DNA of 63,333 nucleotides from an uncultured Anaerovibrio sp. Its GTDB lineage: Bacteria; Bacillota; Negativicutes; Selenomonadales; Selenomonadaceae. Position numbers and translations under genes: made by a program. The notes beneath the pieces are model-generated. The model saw only the letters and a program-made list of their open reading frames with translations, was not told the DNA's origin and searched no databases. Shown piece by piece: positions 24,775 to 34,049 of the stretch. The stretch lies in NCBI GenBank assembly GCA_934203205.1, contig CAKPYV010000009.1, positions 1 through 63,333 of the forward strand. Reading direction: 5' to 3'. How positions within the stretch are numbered: the first letter of the stretch is position 1; every line of letters begins with the position of its first letter.

Positions 24775-25470
24775 TTACTGAATCTGATAGTCAATATGTA
24801 CATTGCCACGGAAATCTATGGTACCAGGAGCCACAGGGGTTGGAACTGCATTGCCGTCAGCCTTCATCAGATGGGCACCAGCCAATTCAAAACGGCCCAT
24901 ATGGAATTCCTGCTCTTTTACCATCCGTACACCAATGATTTTTACGCCCAAAGTGGAAGCAATTACATCTGCCTTGCTTCTGGCATCCAGCACAGCCCGG
25001 CGGAGAGCTTCATTTCTAGCTGCCTTTTCATCCTTCAGGCCATAGCTTACATCAGATACCTGAGTAGCCCCATTGGCCATAGCTGCATCTAATACTTCTC
25101 CCAGCTTGTTAATATCATTAACAACTACCCGGAAGGTATTCTCCGCAGTATAGCCCACTATTTTGCTATACTCCTTGCGATCATAGACAGGACTCAGTCT
25201 ATAGCTGCTCTGAATGTCCTTGCTATAGATACCCTGACGGCTGAGAGCTGCTGACAGCTGGGCAGCCTTCTGGGCGTTTTCTGCCTGAGCCAGCTGTACT
25301 GTCTTAGCGGTATTCTCCACCGTAAACTCCACCGAAGCCTGATCCGGAGCTACTGTATAGGCCCCTGTACCCTCTACAGCAACTACAGCAGGCTCTGCTG
25401 CCATAGCTACCCCATTGATAGCCAGACACATAGCCAGCACCGTCAAAATCATAAGTATTTTCTTCTGCAT
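24775..25470 (-). CDS. SIMPL (DUF541) domain exported protein
   Basis: A 231-residue protein with a signal peptide (KKILMILTVLAMCLAINGVA, cleavage near AMA-AE) and one SIMPL domain covering the rest. EGTGAYTVAPDQASVEFTV and the AENTFRVVVNDINKLGEVLD block are typical. In a diderm it would be periplasmic. Homologues such as E. coli YggE are linked to oxidative stress tolerance, but the biochemical role is unknown. GGGGAGG lies 7 bases before the ATG, and the longer upstream ORF lacks a ribosome site. Single gene with its own promoter and terminator. Confidence 0.9.
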   Translation of the reverse strand: MQKKILMILTVLAMCLAINGVAMAAEPAVVAVEGTGAYTVAPDQASVEFTVENTAKTVQLAQAENAQKAAQLSAALSRQGIYSKDIQSSYRLSPVYDRKEYSKIVGYTAENTFRVVVNDINKLGEVLDAAMANGATQVSDVSYGLKDEKAARNEALRRAVLDARSKADVIASTLGVKIIGVRMVKEQEFHMGRFELAGAHLMKADGNAVPTPVAPGTIDFRGNVHIDYQIQ

Positions 25471-25495
25471 AATACTTCCTCCCCTAATCAAATTA

Positions 25496-25524
25496 ATATT
25501 ACTGTAAACAATATAACCTGCCAA
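25496..25524 (-). promoter_or_regulatory. Promoter of the SIMPL-domain gene
   Basis: TTGGCA and TAATAT separated by 17 bases on the minus strand, 26 bases upstream of the start codon. Confidence 0.6.
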
Positions 25525-25575
25525 CCTGAAAATCATCTGACAAAAAGATTAGAATTTGATTAGAATATTCTCACC

Positions 25576-28500
25576 TTAGCCAAAAAGACTGAGCTGGTCG
25601 CTTTCCTCCATGCCAGCAAGACAACCATGATTCCGCAGGGCTTCCACAGAGGTTTTGGTTATGCCTGTGCGCTTTTTCATATTTTCCACTGAGGAATATT
25701 CCCCATTTTCCCGTTCCTCCTCCAGAGAATGAGCATCCACGCTGCCCAAGCCTCCTAGAGCTGTAAAAGGCGGCAAAATAGCATTTTCCTCTGGCAGCAT
25801 GGTAAATCTATCTGCCTTGGAGCGATACAAATCCACCTTCAGACAGGTAAAGCCCCGGATATACATTTCCCAGGCCAGCTGCAGAACCACATAAAGCTCC
25901 TCCTCCTTGGCCTCCCGCTTATCCTTGGCTTCCAGCTCCGCCATTTTTTCCTCCACCGCCTTTTGCCCCAGGGAGATAATATCTGCATCAAAGGCTGCTG
26001 CACGAATGGAGAAATAGGCAGCGTAATAAGCCAGAGGATAGTGAACCTTACAGAAGGCTATGCGATAGGCCATCATAACATAGGCGGTAGCATGAGCCCG
26101 CGGGAACATATACTTAATCTTCTGACAGGATTCTATATACCACTCAGGAATTTTCTTTTCCCGCAGCATTTCCACCTGATCCTCAGGAATCCCCTTGCCC
26201 TTTCTTACCCGCTCCATAATCTTAAAGGAAGCCAGTGGATCTACACCGCTGTGCATGAGATAAATCATAATATCATCACGGGCTGAAATTGCATTTTGCA
26301 GGGTACAGGTGCCTGCCTTGATTAAATCCTGAGCATTGCCCAGCCATACATCCGTACCATGAGAGAAGCCGGATATCCGCACCAAATCACTGAAACATTT
26401 AGGATTGGTATCATCAATCATCTGGCGGGTAAAATTGGTTCTAAACTCTGGAATACCATAGGTGCCGGAATTAGCTCCCAGCAATTCTGGCGTTACTCCC
26501 AGAGCTGTAGTAGAATTAAAAATACTCAAAGTAGCGGGATCATCAAAAGGAATGGTCTTTGGGTCCCGATGTGTCAAATCCTCCAGCATTTTAATAACCG
26601 TAGGATCATCGTGACCAAGAATATCCAGCTTTACCAAACGGCTGCTGATGGAATGATAATCAAAATGTGTAGTAATGGTTTCCGAGTTCAAATCATCTGC
26701 CGGATGCTGCAACGGGGTAAAGAAATGCACATCCATATTCCGGGGCACTACCATGATGCCAGCTGGATGCTGGCCTGTGGTACGCTTTACCCCCTGACAG
26801 CCTGCCGCCATATGGCCAATAAAGGCCTCCCGCTTGGACTGTCCCTTCTCCTCATAGTATTTCTTCACAAAGCCATAGGCGGTTTTATCTGCCACTGTAG
26901 TAATGGAGCCGGCTCGGAATACATTGTCCTTGCCAAAAAGCTCCTCTGTGTATTTATGAGCCACAGGCTGATATTCACCAGAGAAGTTCAAATCAATATC
27001 TGGTACTTTGTCGCCATCAAAGCCCAGGAACACCGCAAAAGGAATTTCGTGCCCATCCTTCAGCATATTGGTACCACACACAGGACATTCCTTATCTGGC
27101 AAATCATAGCCGCAGCCATAGGAACCATCCAGCACAAACTCACTATGCTTGCAATAAGGACAACGCCAATGAGGTGGCAAAGGATTTACCTCTGTAATAT
27201 CTGTCATGGTAGCCACAAATGAGGATCCTACAGAACCTCGGGAGCCTACAAGATAACCATCTATATTGGATTTTCGCACCAGTTTATGGGCAATGAGATA
27301 CAGCACAGAGAAGCCGTGGGCAATAATTGGCTTTAGCTCCTGGTCAATTCTGGCCTGCACCACCTCTGGCAGCTGACTGCCATATAGTTCATGAGCCTTG
27401 TTATAGGTCATATCCCTGATAGCCTCATCTGCTCCCGGAATCATAGGGGAATACAGTCCATCAGGAATGGGCTTGAACTTCTCCACCATATCAGCAATTT
27501 TCCGAGGATTGGTTACAACAGCCTCATAGGCTGCCTCCTGGCCAAGATACTGAAACTCCGCCAGCATTTCCTCTGTCGTCCGCAGGAACAAAGGAGGCTG
27601 TTTATCTGCATCCTTAAAACCGGTGCCCTTCATCAGAATGGCTCGGTAAATATAATCCTCTGGATTGAGAAAATGCACATCACAGGTAGCAATCAAAGGC
27701 TTGTTCAGCTTTTTGGCCAGCTGAGCCACCTTGAGATTGAGATTTATCAAATCCTCATCACTATTGATATTGGGAAAAGCTTCCTCCCGCACAAGAAATT
27801 CATTATTGCCAATAGGCTGGATTTCCAGATAATCATAAAAGGAGGCAATCTCCAAAAGCTCCTCCTCAGGGGCACCAGCCACAATAGCCCGCATCAGCTC
27901 TCCCGCCTCACAGGCAGAGCCAATAATCAAGCCCTCCCGATACTCCTGAATCAGCTGCTTGGGCAATCTAGGACGCTTGAAGAAAAAACGCAGATTGGAC
28001 ATGGACACCAGCTTGTAAAGATTCCGCAGACCGATAGGATTCTTGGCTAGAATAATAATATGGTGCGCCCTTTTCTGCTTATAATCCTCACCAACCAGAT
28101 AACCCTCTACACCATAGATAACCTTGATACCTGCATCCTTGGCAGCGGACATGGCATCTGGAAAGGCCTGCACACAGCCATGATCCGTAATGGCAATAGC
28201 CGGCCAGCCCCATTTGGCCGCCGTCTTAATCAGGGCCTTGGCGGAAGAAACCGCATCCATAGAGCTCATATTGGTATGACAATGCAGTTCCACCCGCTTT
28301 TCCTCAGCCTTGTCCTGGCGAGCCTCCTGCTCCACCAGCATCAGAGAATCAGGCATCAGGCTATAATCATTACTATAGGTATCGTAGCGGACAGCACCCT
28401 TAACCTTAATGACACCACCAGACTTAGCCGCCTTTTTCAAACGGCCTAGAACCACCTCATAACCCTCATGCTCCCTGATAAAGATCTTACAGCTAATGCC

Positions 28501-29424
28501 CTCGGTGCTATCAGCCAGAGAGAACAACAGCATATTGGTATTAGCAAATTCCTTGCCATCAACGCCACCAATATAGCCCTGGGCAATAACGGAGCGGATT
28601 TCTCCCTGCAGCTGATTAATAGGAGTTATATCCCCTACTATGCCCTCGCCAAATACCAGAGGAGAATCCTCTGCCCCAATAACCAGCTGACGACGGCGAT
28701 ATTTTTTACCACCCTTGTTATCTCCCCCAACCTTGCTGTTTTCAGAGGCATTGCCACCATTATATGGCTGTACCGGCTGAGGGCCAGCAGGCTTGCCATA
28801 ATCTGAGCCGCCTCCCCCCTGAGCCACTGGCACCTTTGGCTCAGTCTGAGCTCTTTTCAGCGCCTCCAAATAAGCCGGATCCTCTGGTGGCATATGCTGG
28901 CGAATAGCATCTATGGCCTCATATACTGCCTGACACTGCAGAGCCACAGGATAACCAATCAGTTTTTCTGTACCCTCCCGCAGCTTGTTCAGAACCTTGT
29001 GTTTCTCCAGCAAATACTTGGCAAAATCCCCCTGAACCTGCAAAAGGATTGCATTCTTTCCATAAACCCGGCGGGATTGGTCTAAAATTACCTTGGCCGC
29101 ATGATCCCCCTTGGTAACAAACTCCACCAGCTGTTCCCATTTCTGCTCCAGCACCTTCTCCAGCTTGATAACAGTAGTATAGAACCGCACCTCCTGCAAG
29201 TCATGCTTGGCCGTTACATAGTCCCGGCCTCTGTCCAGCAGTTCCTCTGGCAATTTATCCAAGGACCAGATAAGCAGCTCCCACATATTCCGGGCCGGAG
29301 TTACTTCCACATGGCGAATAACCGCTGCATCCAGCAATTTGCCCTCCTGGGCTGTCTGCTCCATACCTGCCAGCAGTTGTCCTAGACGTTTGCAATTTTC
29401 CGGTACAATACGATACTTCTCCAT
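25576..29424 (-). CDS. polC: DNA polymerase III alpha subunit, PolC type, lacking the inserted exonuclease
   Basis: A 1282-residue replicative polymerase. Order: N-terminal domain; OB fold (about 255-365, SPLVFGEGIVGDITPIN); PHP domain (about 375-640: ELHCHTNMSSMDAV, AIAITDHG, ATCDVHFLNP); zinc finger (CPYCKHSEF and CPVCG); palm with catalytic PDIDLNFSGEYQ and GCQGVKRTTGQHPAGI; C-terminal domain with helix-hairpin-helix motifs. In Bacillus PolC (about 1437 residues) a DEDD 3'-5' exonuclease of some 170 residues interrupts PHP after YGLEANIVDD. Here YGVEGYLVGEDYKQ runs straight into AHHIIILAKNPIGLRNL. Proofreading must come from another protein. Confidence 0.96.
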   Translation of the reverse strand: MEKYRIVPENCKRLGQLLAGMEQTAQEGKLLDAAVIRHVEVTPARNMWELLIWSLDKLPEELLDRGRDYVTAKHDLQEVRFYTTVIKLEKVLEQKWEQLVEFVTKGDHAAKVILDQSRRVYGKNAILLQVQGDFAKYLLEKHKVLNKLREGTEKLIGYPVALQCQAVYEAIDAIRQHMPPEDPAYLEALKRAQTEPKVPVAQGGGGSDYGKPAGPQPVQPYNGGNASENSKVGGDNKGGKKYRRRQLVIGAEDSPLVFGEGIVGDITPINQLQGEIRSVIAQGYIGGVDGKEFANTNMLLFSLADSTEGISCKIFIREHEGYEVVLGRLKKAAKSGGVIKVKGAVRYDTYSNDYSLMPDSLMLVEQEARQDKAEEKRVELHCHTNMSSMDAVSSAKALIKTAAKWGWPAIAITDHGCVQAFPDAMSAAKDAGIKVIYGVEGYLVGEDYKQKRAHHIIILAKNPIGLRNLYKLVSMSNLRFFFKRPRLPKQLIQEYREGLIIGSACEAGELMRAIVAGAPEEELLEIASFYDYLEIQPIGNNEFLVREEAFPNINSDEDLINLNLKVAQLAKKLNKPLIATCDVHFLNPEDYIYRAILMKGTGFKDADKQPPLFLRTTEEMLAEFQYLGQEAAYEAVVTNPRKIADMVEKFKPIPDGLYSPMIPGADEAIRDMTYNKAHELYGSQLPEVVQARIDQELKPIIAHGFSVLYLIAHKLVRKSNIDGYLVGSRGSVGSSFVATMTDITEVNPLPPHWRCPYCKHSEFVLDGSYGCGYDLPDKECPVCGTNMLKDGHEIPFAVFLGFDGDKVPDIDLNFSGEYQPVAHKYTEELFGKDNVFRAGSITTVADKTAYGFVKKYYEEKGQSKREAFIGHMAAGCQGVKRTTGQHPAGIMVVPRNMDVHFFTPLQHPADDLNSETITTHFDYHSISSRLVKLDILGHDDPTVIKMLEDLTHRDPKTIPFDDPATLSIFNSTTALGVTPELLGANSGTYGIPEFRTNFTRQMIDDTNPKCFSDLVRISGFSHGTDVWLGNAQDLIKAGTCTLQNAISARDDIMIYLMHSGVDPLASFKIMERVRKGKGIPEDQVEMLREKKIPEWYIESCQKIKYMFPRAHATAYVMMAYRIAFCKVHYPLAYYAAYFSIRAAAFDADIISLGQKAVEEKMAELEAKDKREAKEEELYVVLQLAWEMYIRGFTCLKVDLYRSKADRFTMLPEENAILPPFTALGGLGSVDAHSLEEERENGEYSSVENMKKRTGITKTSVEALRNHGCLAGMEESDQLSLFG

Positions 29425-29444
29425 TATCTCACCATTCTTGCCAT

Positions 29445-29483
29445 AAAAACATCAGCTCCTGCCCCATGAGAGGACAGGAGCTG
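29445..29483 (-). terminator. Terminator after plsY
   Basis: CAGCTCCTG/CAGGAGCTG hairpin followed by ATGTTTTTA on the minus strand, between plsY and polC. Confidence 0.65.
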
Positions 29484-29509
29484 TCAAACCTTATAGGTAG
29501 GACATTGAA

Positions 29510-30115
29510 TTATTTTACATGATGTCCCCCAGATTTTATCTTGCTTTCTGTGCCATTTAACAAACGGCCAATGTTACTTTTATGTCGATAAACAATAAAT
29601 ACCGCTGCAATCAGGCCCAGAACCAGGAAGTCTGTATGGAGCCCCATAAACAAAGCCAGCACCGGCACCAATACAGCCGCTACAATGGAGCCTAGAGATA
29701 CATAGCCTGTAGCCTTTACAATAGCCAGCCATACCAGGAATACAATAATAGTTACCCAAGGCATCAGAGTTGCAATAACCCCTAGGCCGGTGGCTACCCC
29801 CTTGCCTCCCTTGAAACCAAGGAAAATGGACCAGGAATGTCCCACAATAGCCAACAGGCCGCAGATAATCCCTGCCAGCTCACTGCCGCCAAAATGAAGG
29901 CCCAAATAAGCACTAATGGCACCCTTTAGCATATCCAGAAAGAAAATACTAAAACCGCCAGCCTTGCCAATGGTGCGCCAGGCATTAGTAGCGCCTATAT
30001 TGCCGCTGCCATGCTGCCGCAAATCCACACCCCAAATTCCCTTGCCCAACAGCAGGCCATTGGGAATGGAGCCTAAGACATAACTGATTACTGCCGCAAC
30101 GATAAATCCCAACAT
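29510..30115 (-). CDS. plsY: Glycerol-3-phosphate acyltransferase PlsY
   Basis: A 201-residue inner-membrane enzyme transferring acyl groups from acyl-phosphate to glycerol 3-phosphate, the first step of phospholipid synthesis. Conserved motifs are SYVLGSIPNGLLLGK near residue 9, GSGNIGATNAWRTIGK near 36 and GFKGGKGVATGLGV near 102; about five transmembrane helices. The start MLGFIV has GGAGG 9 bases upstream, and the longer ORF overlaps der. It begins 1 base after the der stop. Confidence 0.95.
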   Translation of the reverse strand: MLGFIVAAVISYVLGSIPNGLLLGKGIWGVDLRQHGSGNIGATNAWRTIGKAGGFSIFFLDMLKGAISAYLGLHFGGSELAGIICGLLAIVGHSWSIFLGFKGGKGVATGLGVIATLMPWVTIIVFLVWLAIVKATGYVSLGSIVAAVLVPVLALFMGLHTDFLVLGLIAAVFIVYRHKSNIGRLLNGTESKIKSGGHHVK

Positions 30116-30116
30116 A

Positions 30117-31448
30117 TCAATAATCCTCCTCTTCCTTCCGGCCCCGGACAATCAGCTTCAAAGGAGTTCCCTCAAAGCCAAAGCTTTCCCGAAGACGGTT
30201 TTCCAAGAAACGCAGATAGGAAAAATGCATTAACTCAGGATCATTAACAAAGACAATAAACTTTGGTGGCTGAATATCTGTCTGAGTCATAAAGAAAATC
30301 TTCAGCTGCTTGCCCCGATGGGATGGTGGCGGATTAACGGATACAGCATCCCGAATCAATTCATTCAGCACGCTGGTCTGAATACGCATGGACTGCTGAT
30401 CTGCCACATATTTTACCAGCTCCGTAATTCTATGGATACGCTGACCAGTCAAAGCAGAGGTATATACTACAGGAGCATACTGCAGGAAGCCGATTTCATC
30501 ACGAAGATCCTCAGTAAACCGCAGGGTAGACTTGTCGTCTTTATCTGGGAATACATCCCATTTGTTTACCACAATAATAACGCCCTTGCCAGATTCATGG
30601 GCATAGCCGGCAATCTTCTTGTCCTGCTCTGTAATGCCCTCCTCGGCGTTAATCACCATCAGCACTACATCAGCTCTATCCACAGCCCGCAGAGAACGCA
30701 TAACGCTATAACGCTCAATAGCTTCATCAATCTTGCCACGACGGCGCATACCTGCTGTATCAATCAGCATAAATTTAATGCCATCGGTAACAAAATGGGT
30801 ATCAATGGCATCCCTGGTAGTACCAGCCACATCGCTGACAATAACCCGGTTCTCACCAATCAGCGCATTAACAATGGAGGATTTGCCTACATTGGGACGG
30901 CCAATAACCGCAATGCTGATTTCATCCTCATCCTTGTCCTCGCCAGTATTTTCTGGGAAGGCTGCCACTACTGCATCCAGCAAATCTCCCAAGCCAATGG
31001 AATTAGATGCTGCAATGCCAATAGGATCTCCCAGGCCAAGGCTGTAGAACTCATAGATAGCTGCCTCCAGCTGTGTGCTGTCTATCTTATTTACCGCCAC
31101 AATAACAGGCTTTTTGGTATTCCGCAGCATACGGCCTACTTCCTCGTCCGCAGTAGTCAACCCAGAGCGGCCATCTACCACGAATACGATTACATCGGCC
31201 TCCTCCATAGCCACCAGGGCCTGTTGGCGCATGGACTTAAGAATATGGTCTGTATCCTCAAATTCAATACCGCCTGTATCAATCATGGTAAAATTATGAT
31301 TAAGCCATTCAGCCTCCATATAAATACGATCCCGAGTTACCCCCGGCATATCATCAACAATAGACACCCGTCGCTTGCCAATCTGATTAAAAAGAGTAGA
31401 CTTGCCCACATTTGGACGGCCTACAATAGCAACTATAGGCTTACTCAT
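30117..31448 (-). CDS. der: Ribosome biogenesis GTPase Der
   Basis: A 443-residue GTPase with two tandem G domains for 50S assembly. First G1 GRPNVGKSTLFNQI at residue 9, G3 DTGG and G4 NKID near 118; second G1 GRPNVGKSSIVNAL near 182, G3 DTAGMRRRG and G4 NKWD near 297. A C-terminal KH-like domain ends the chain (PPKFIVFVNDPELMHFSYLR). Its start overlaps the DUF512 gene by 8 bases, and plsY follows, a common Firmicute grouping. Confidence 0.97.
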   Translation of the reverse strand: MSKPIVAIVGRPNVGKSTLFNQIGKRRVSIVDDMPGVTRDRIYMEAEWLNHNFTMIDTGGIEFEDTDHILKSMRQQALVAMEEADVIVFVVDGRSGLTTADEEVGRMLRNTKKPVIVAVNKIDSTQLEAAIYEFYSLGLGDPIGIAASNSIGLGDLLDAVVAAFPENTGEDKDEDEISIAVIGRPNVGKSSIVNALIGENRVIVSDVAGTTRDAIDTHFVTDGIKFMLIDTAGMRRRGKIDEAIERYSVMRSLRAVDRADVVLMVINAEEGITEQDKKIAGYAHESGKGVIIVVNKWDVFPDKDDKSTLRFTEDLRDEIGFLQYAPVVYTSALTGQRIHRITELVKYVADQQSMRIQTSVLNELIRDAVSVNPPPSHRGKQLKIFFMTQTDIQPPKFIVFVNDPELMHFSYLRFLENRLRESFGFEGTPLKLIVRGRKEEEDY

Positions 31449-32850
31449 TTAACATTCCTCCTCTCTTGGTATAGGCTGCATTGCTCTGCCACATATAGGA
31501 AGCATTGCCAGCTCCCACACCGCTATAATTATGCCAATCAGCCAGAGCAGTATAAAAATCATTTCCCCCTGCCACAGTTTCCACCCGACAGGACAGGCTT
31601 TGGCAAAAGTCATCCAGACTTACATCATCCAAGAAAATATTATCACCAGTCCGCAGGGCAGATTCAGGAATCAAAATTCCATCCACCTGCTTATCAATGC
31701 CCTTAAGGCTTGCCAGCATATCATGGGCTGTCAGCAAACCAGAAACATTAACCGTGGAACCAAAATGATTATTAACCACAGGCACCATTGTAATTTCAAC
31801 CTTGGCCAGCTGGAGAGAATCTGCCAGCCGTTTCAGCAGTGGCGCAATAGAAGTACCAGATACCACCGCCAGCTTAACAGGCTTGCCATCAGCCTCTCTC
31901 TCCTCCTGCTGGGCCTCCTCGGCTGCCATTTTGAAATCCTCAATAAAGCTTCTTGCCAGGCCTATGCCGTTGTCCAGCTGAGGAAATCCATCATAATATT
32001 CTGCTGGTGGCAAAGGCCTGCCAGACAGCAAATAAAATTCATCAGACAAATAGATAAAGGTTCTGCCATCCTTGGCCCGCTGACGGATTTGGTACTGCTC
32101 CACCTGATCCACCACTCGGCCAGCACTTTCCGCATCAAAGCTTTTCAGGGGATAACAATCCTGACGAAATTTGGTCAGCCCTACTGGCACCACAGCCATA
32201 GATTGGGCATAGGGCTGTCTAGCCATAATATCCTGAATGGATCTATCCAGCTCCGCCCCATCATTCAAATCCCGGCACAAAACAATCTGAGTATGGTACT
32301 CCACATCGGCAGCCTCCAGCTTTTCCAGCTGGCTCATGAGACGGTCTGCCGTCTTACACCGCAGCATCTGCTTCCGCAGCTCCTGGTTGGTACATTGTAC
32401 AGAAACAAACAAAGGGGAAAGATGATATTGCTTAATGCGCTGAAAATCCCTGTCCACCATATTGGTCAGGGTAATGAAATTGCCATACAAAAAGGACATA
32501 CGATAGTCATCATCCTTGATATTCAGACTATCCCGCATATTGGGAGCTACCTGGTCTACAAAGCAGAAATAGCAGTTATTGGCACAATGTCTAATGCCGT
32601 CAAAAACAGCAGATTCAAACTCTACCCCCAGCTCCTCGTCATAATCCTTATCAAACTCAAAAAGCTCCTGCTGGCCATCCTCATGCTCCACCAGCATCTC
32701 TACCTCTTCACAGGCAAAGGCAAAGCTGACATCTATAATATCCCGCAGCTTCATGCCATTGATTTCCAGAATCTTATCTCCCGGAACCAGCTCCAGCTCC
32801 TCTGCCAGACTCCCCTCCGGTACTGTCAATATTTTACCATACATTTTCAT
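31441..32850 (-). CDS. DUF512 family PDZ/radical-SAM protein
   Basis: A 469-residue protein. An N-terminal PDZ-like segment (residues 1-65, LAEELELVPGDKILEINGM) is followed by a radical-SAM type cluster CANNCYFCFVDQ near residue 88, then a barrel and the DUF512 C-terminal region (IYLSDEFYLLSGRPLPPAEYYD... reported as key positions 270-300). The family sits beside der in many Firmicutes; its reaction is unknown. The spacing C-x3-C-x2-C fits a [4Fe-4S]-SAM site. Translation is coupled to der through an 8-base overlap. Confidence 0.88.
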   Translation of the reverse strand: MKMYGKILTVPEGSLAEELELVPGDKILEINGMKLRDIIDVSFAFACEEVEMLVEHEDGQQELFEFDKDYDEELGVEFESAVFDGIRHCANNCYFCFVDQVAPNMRDSLNIKDDDYRMSFLYGNFITLTNMVDRDFQRIKQYHLSPLFVSVQCTNQELRKQMLRCKTADRLMSQLEKLEAADVEYHTQIVLCRDLNDGAELDRSIQDIMARQPYAQSMAVVPVGLTKFRQDCYPLKSFDAESAGRVVDQVEQYQIRQRAKDGRTFIYLSDEFYLLSGRPLPPAEYYDGFPQLDNGIGLARSFIEDFKMAAEEAQQEEREADGKPVKLAVVSGTSIAPLLKRLADSLQLAKVEITMVPVVNNHFGSTVNVSGLLTAHDMLASLKGIDKQVDGILIPESALRTGDNIFLDDVSLDDFCQSLSCRVETVAGGNDFYTALADWHNYSGVGAGNASYMWQSNAAYTKRGGMLNE

Positions 32851-32904
32851 TACTTACTATATCTTCTCCTGCCGGTCTAAACTGCCTGCACTATTTTCTA
32901 ACTG

Positions 32905-32936
32905 TAAATAAGGAGTGATGTTACCACCACTCCTTA
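32905..32936 (-). terminator. Hairpin after rpsA, weak terminator
   Basis: TAAGGAGTG/CACTCCTTA perfect stem on the minus strand followed only by TTTAC. It could partly end the ispH-rpsA transcript or stabilise its 3' end. Confidence 0.45.
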
Positions 32937-32963
32937 CATAAAAATCTTTGTTTTTAGCAGATA

Positions 32964-34049
32964 TTACTCTGCAGCCTCACCGTTGTTAGCCTTGGTAATG
33001 CTGAGGGAAATACGCTTTCTCTTCATATCAATGTGAAGAATCTTTACATTAACCTTCTGGTTCAGCTCAACAGCCTCATCAGCACGGTTGATGCGCTTGG
33101 TTGCCAGCTCGCCCATAGGAATCAGGCCATCAAAGCCTGGCTCAATCTCCATGAATGCACCAAAGTCGGTGAGCTTAATGATAGTACCGCTGATAATGGA
33201 ACCCTCAGTGTACTTCTCAGCCTTCTCCAACCAAGGATCTGGCATGGTCTCCTTAACGGAGAGGGAAATGCGGCCAGCCTCTGGATCAATGTTCTTAACC
33301 TTAACCTGAAGAACCTGACCTTCCTGCAGAACATCAGATGGCTTCTTTACACGGCTCCAGGACAGATCGGAAATATGAGCCAAACCGTCTACACCGCCGA
33401 TATCAATGAATGCACCATAGTCAACCAGACGCTTTACAGTACCCTCAACTACATCACCCTCGTGAATAGTCTCGAATACCTTTGCGCGGTTAGCCTCACG
33501 CTCAGTCTCCAGAACCTGACGGCGGGACAGAACGAGACGCTGCTTGCGGATATCCAGCTCCAGTGGCAGAGCCTTTACAGTCTGACCAACATAGCTCTCC
33601 AAATCCTTTACATAGTGCAGATCTACCTGGGATGCAGGAATGAATGCGCGAACACCCATTACACGAGCAACCAGACCGCCCTTAACAACCTGAGTAATCT
33701 CAGCGTCAACAGGCTCTGCCTTCTCTACAATACCATCCAGTTCCTTCCAGCAAGCAAGGCGATCAGCCTTTACCTTGGAAACAACCAGACCATTCTCGCC
33801 GCCCTTGGAAACGACCAGAACTTCAATTACATCGTCAACCTTTACAACGTCCTTAGCAGACTCAGGTGCTGGATCAGCCAGCTCATGCTTTGCAATAGGA
33901 ACATCGTTCTTATTGCCCTTGATATTTACAATAGCTTCGTTGTCATTTACTGCAACTACTAAAGCATCTACCAAATCGTGCTCATTTATCTCCTTAATAG
34001 ATTCTTCCTCAGCTGCTAACAGAGCTTCCATGTTCATTTCTTCTGACAC
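32964..34049 (-). CDS. rpsA: Ribosomal protein S1
   Basis: A 361-residue mRNA-binding protein with four S1 OB-fold repeats at about residues 22-90, 107-172, 193-261 and 278-347 (the third begins GDVVEGTVKRLVDYGAFIDI). Four repeats is the usual Gram-positive number against six in E. coli. The GTG start lies 9 bases after AAGGAGGT and overlaps the ispH end by 16 bases. The ispH-rpsA order is widespread in Clostridia and Negativicutes, where the two are sometimes fused; here they are separate frames. Confidence 0.95.
   Translation of the reverse strand: MSEEMNMEALLAAEEESIKEINEHDLVDALVVAVNDNEAIVNIKGNKNDVPIAKHELADPAPESAKDVVKVDDVIEVLVVSKGGENGLVVSKVKADRLACWKELDGIVEKAEPVDAEITQVVKGGLVARVMGVRAFIPASQVDLHYVKDLESYVGQTVKALPLELDIRKQRLVLSRRQVLETEREANRAKVFETIHEGDVVEGTVKRLVDYGAFIDIGGVDGLAHISDLSWSRVKKPSDVLQEGQVLQVKVKNIDPEAGRISLSVKETMPDPWLEKAEKYTEGSIISGTIIKLTDFGAFMEIEPGFDGLIPMGELATKRINRADEAVELNQKVNVKILHIDMKRKRISLSITKANNGEAAE

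Noticed and set aside
31441..31448. Apparent frameshift between der and the DUF512 gene
   Set aside because: Both proteins are complete with normal ends; the 8-base overlap is ordinary translational coupling.
30318..32880. Two long plus-strand ORFs of about 450 codons
   Set aside because: Antisense shadows of der and the DUF512 gene, both with strong family motifs on the minus strand.
34034..34049. Possible ispH-rpsA fusion broken by a frameshift
   Set aside because: rpsA has its own AAGGAGGT and GTG start, and IspH has a normal C-terminus, so they are separate coupled genes.
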